Source of the DNA: Candidatus Thalassarchaeaceae archaeon
GTDB taxonomy: Archaea; Thermoplasmatota; Poseidoniia; Poseidoniales; Thalassarchaeaceae
Length of the DNA stretch: 16,481 nt
NCBI GenBank assembly: GCA_029250565.1
Contig: JAQXFA010000098.1
Coordinates: 1 to 16,481, forward strand
Reading direction: 5' to 3'
Of this stretch, positions 15,262 through 16,481 are shown piece by piece. The notes below the pieces were generated by a model. The model was not told the DNA's origin and searched no databases. It worked only from the letters and a program-made list of their open reading frames with translations. Position 1 is the first letter of the stretch; each line of letters begins with the position of its first letter. Both the position numbers and the translations under genes were made by a program.

Positions 15262-16290
15262 CTATTCGTTTAGGTGACAAATGGTGTATCCAATGCCCAA
15301 TAGGAGAACCACATCTGTGCCAAAAGACAAGTGAGCCAAAGAAAGTAGTTCAGGAAATCCATCACCGGCTGCGAGAATCACATATGATGCCCCAACTATG
15401 ATATTGAGCATGAAAGCTAGCAAAGCAATTCCAAATGATAATTGTAGGTTTTTTCCTTCACCATTAAGTCTGTTTTTTAGGTCAAAATATCCTTTAGTCA
15501 GCCAAATACCAACTACCAATACTGCAATCCTGTGAATCCATGCTGCAAACACGGCAATATTTCCCATAATATCTGGGATAACTGATCCTTGGCATAGTGG
15601 CCATCCTTGCCACCATCCTACTGAACAGCCAGTGTTGAATGAACCACCTCCACCAGTTGCTATCCAAACCCCTAGTAAGAGTACAGGTAAAGATCCAAGA
15701 GTGAACATTCCAAAGGTTTTCTTTTCCTCACTAGATATGGTGTTTGAAAGAGTCGCCCATTTGGGTAATTCACCAATATCTCGTAACCATATCAACCACC
15801 AGTAAAATAGCCAAATGGTGTAAATAAGTGCAAAAATTAGGTGTAGCACAACTGACCATGAATCATTGTCAAACCAGACTGTGATGGCTCCAAGACCACC
15901 TTGTGCAAGAATGATTACGAGCGCGGCTTTAGCGGCAAACCAATTTTCATCTGAAAGTTTTTCACGTTTTTTGTAGACCTTGAATAGGCCAACAAGAACG
16001 ACAGCACCCGAACCAGTGGCTAGGAATCTGTGAAACCATTCTGTGAATATTTCAAAAGTTGTGTACCGATGATTTTCGCCGCGCGAGTCAATCTCACCTG
16101 GATTCTCCTCATACCATGCTGTTTGATCATCTTCACTGACATCAAATCCAAGGGTACCGAAACAAGTAGGCCAGTCCGGGCATGATTCACCAGCGTCATT
16201 GATTCTAACAAATCCGCCGGCGAGGATTACAGCCAATGCCATTACTCCGAGCAGTAGTGGGATGTTGCAGGCTCGCAACCAGTTCCCCAT
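15262..16290 (-). CDS. ctaA: Heme A synthase (CtaA/Cox15 family)
   Basis: A 342-residue membrane protein from ATG 16290 (a GTG two codons upstream, 16296, is in frame). It oxidises the C8 methyl of heme O to a formyl group, giving heme A. Numbered from that ATG, the N-terminal half has an outer-loop cysteine pair in ESCPDWPTCFG (Cys37, Cys43) and EWFHR (Glu84, His87), the conserved acidic and heme-ligand pair. It also has a further His near 150 in VLHLIF. The C-terminal half repeats the plan, with TGCSVGWWQGWPLCQG (Cys222, Cys233), WIHR (His253) and LAHLSFG (His320). Eight membrane helices in two fourfold bundles fit the family. It leads a probable operon with ctaB. A soluble outer loop near residues 50-75 is acidic. 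Confidence 0.94.
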   Translation of the reverse strand: MGNWLRACNIPLLLGVMALAVILAGGFVRINDAGESCPDWPTCFGTLGFDVSEDDQTAWYEENPGEIDSRGENHRYTTFEIFTEWFHRFLATGSGAVVLVGLFKVYKKREKLSDENWFAAKAALVIILAQGGLGAITVWFDNDSWSVVLHLIFALIYTIWLFYWWLIWLRDIGELPKWATLSNTISSEEKKTFGMFTLGSLPVLLLGVWIATGGGGSFNTGCSVGWWQGWPLCQGSVIPDIMGNIAVFAAWIHRIAVLVVGIWLTKGYFDLKNRLNGEGKNLQLSFGIALLAFMLNIIVGASYVILAAGDGFPELLSLAHLSFGTDVVLLLGIGYTICHLNE

Positions 16291-16342
16291 GTACACTCGT
16301 TATGGTAGCCGCTATATCAACAAACGGCCGCGACCATTACAG
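16291..16342. promoter_or_regulatory. Short divergent promoter between ctaA and an exported-protein gene
   Basis: Only 52 bases separate the two starts. A CTATATC box at 16312-16318 lies about 25-31 bases before the ATG at 16343, where no ribosome binding site is seen. That spacing is what a leaderless archaeal transcript needs. On the other strand GATATAG sits about 20 bases before the ctaA ATG. One AT-rich element may therefore serve both directions. Confidence 0.4.
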
Positions 16343-16481
16343 ATGGCAACCAATCGATTGCTGATTTCTCTCGCCGCGATGCTAATTTCCCTCTCTCCAA
16401 TTATTTCTGTGGGATTAGTGTCAACTCCAGTATCAGCAGAAGTTCAGACTACAGATTTCGCTCCAGGCGAAGTAGTGATGG
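16343..16481 (+). CDS. N-terminus of an exported protein (partial, cut by right edge)
   Basis: The frame from ATG 16343 stays open to the window end and gives 46 residues. It starts MATNRLLISLAAMLISLSP, has a hydrophobic core to about residue 25, and reaches a likely signal peptidase site at PVSA-EVQ (about residues 29-35). The mature part begins EVQTTDFAPGEVVM. Too little is present to assign a family. Its divergent position next to ctaA would suit an exported redox or oxidase-related protein, but that is a guess. Confidence 0.6.
   Translation, partial: MATNRLLISLAAMLISLSPIISVGLVSTPVSAEVQTTDFAPGEVVM

Noticed and set aside
1..16481. Mobile element, defence island, tRNA or rRNA genes
   Set aside because: I read the intergenic gaps on both strands and saw no cloverleaf-like sequence, transposase, integrase, terminal inverted repeats or known defence domains. 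Gaps are all under 200 bases.

Overview
The window looks like a chromosomal segment of a mesophilic, aerobic archaeon. A marine planktonic Thermoplasmatota (Marine Group II/III type, 'Poseidoniales'-like) is my best guess. The case for archaea rests on a complete Hel308 (ski2-like) helicase followed on the same strand by a Cgi121-like KEOPS subunit, on Shine-Dalgarno (SD) sites of the GGAGGTGA type, and on start codons that mix ATG and GTG with one probable TTG. The case for aerobic respiration is a ctaA-ctaB pair, which makes the heme A of aa3-type oxidases. The taxon is inferred from gene content and style, not from a marker phylogeny. Base composition looks moderately AT-rich and fairly even. 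I saw no insertion sequence, integrase, tRNA, rRNA or CRISPR array.

Layout from left to right. (1) Minus strand, 1-3138: hel308 and then, 29 bases downstream, a Cgi121-like gene that runs off the left edge. This is a replication-repair/tRNA-modification pair. (2) Plus strand, 3341-4000: a membrane protein with two transmembrane helices and three acidic 'DG' repeats resembling TerB/EF-hand units. (3) Minus strand, 7111-4050: a probable operon of a PaaI-like hotdog thioesterase, a SprT-like zinc protein with a zinc ribbon, and a large unrecognised secreted/membrane protein. (4) Plus strand, 7264-9219: an AstE/aspartoacylase-family zinc deacylase with a 130-residue, very lysine-rich N-terminal tail, then a small C-terminally anchored membrane protein. 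(5) Minus strand, 12664-9227: a 1145-residue exported S8 protease with a P domain, a long Asp/Asn-rich calcium-repeat stalk and a C-terminal membrane anchor. (6) Minus strand, 16290-12749: ctaA, ctaB and a divergent LeuA-like DRE-TIM enzyme, probably co-transcribed. (7) Plus strand, from 16343: the signal peptide and first residues of an exported protein cut by the right edge.

The genes fit a heterotroph that degrades protein outside the cell with a surface-anchored, calcium-dependent protease and respires with a heme A oxidase. Most of the window is recognisable housekeeping or surface biology. The least ordinary items are the histone-H1-like tail on the deacylase, the interdomain insertion in Hel308, the sequon-studded MopE/TSP3 stalk of the protease, and the HxHQD signature of the LeuA-like enzyme. 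I did not find a clear new multi-gene system such as defence, a secretion machine or a mobile element.
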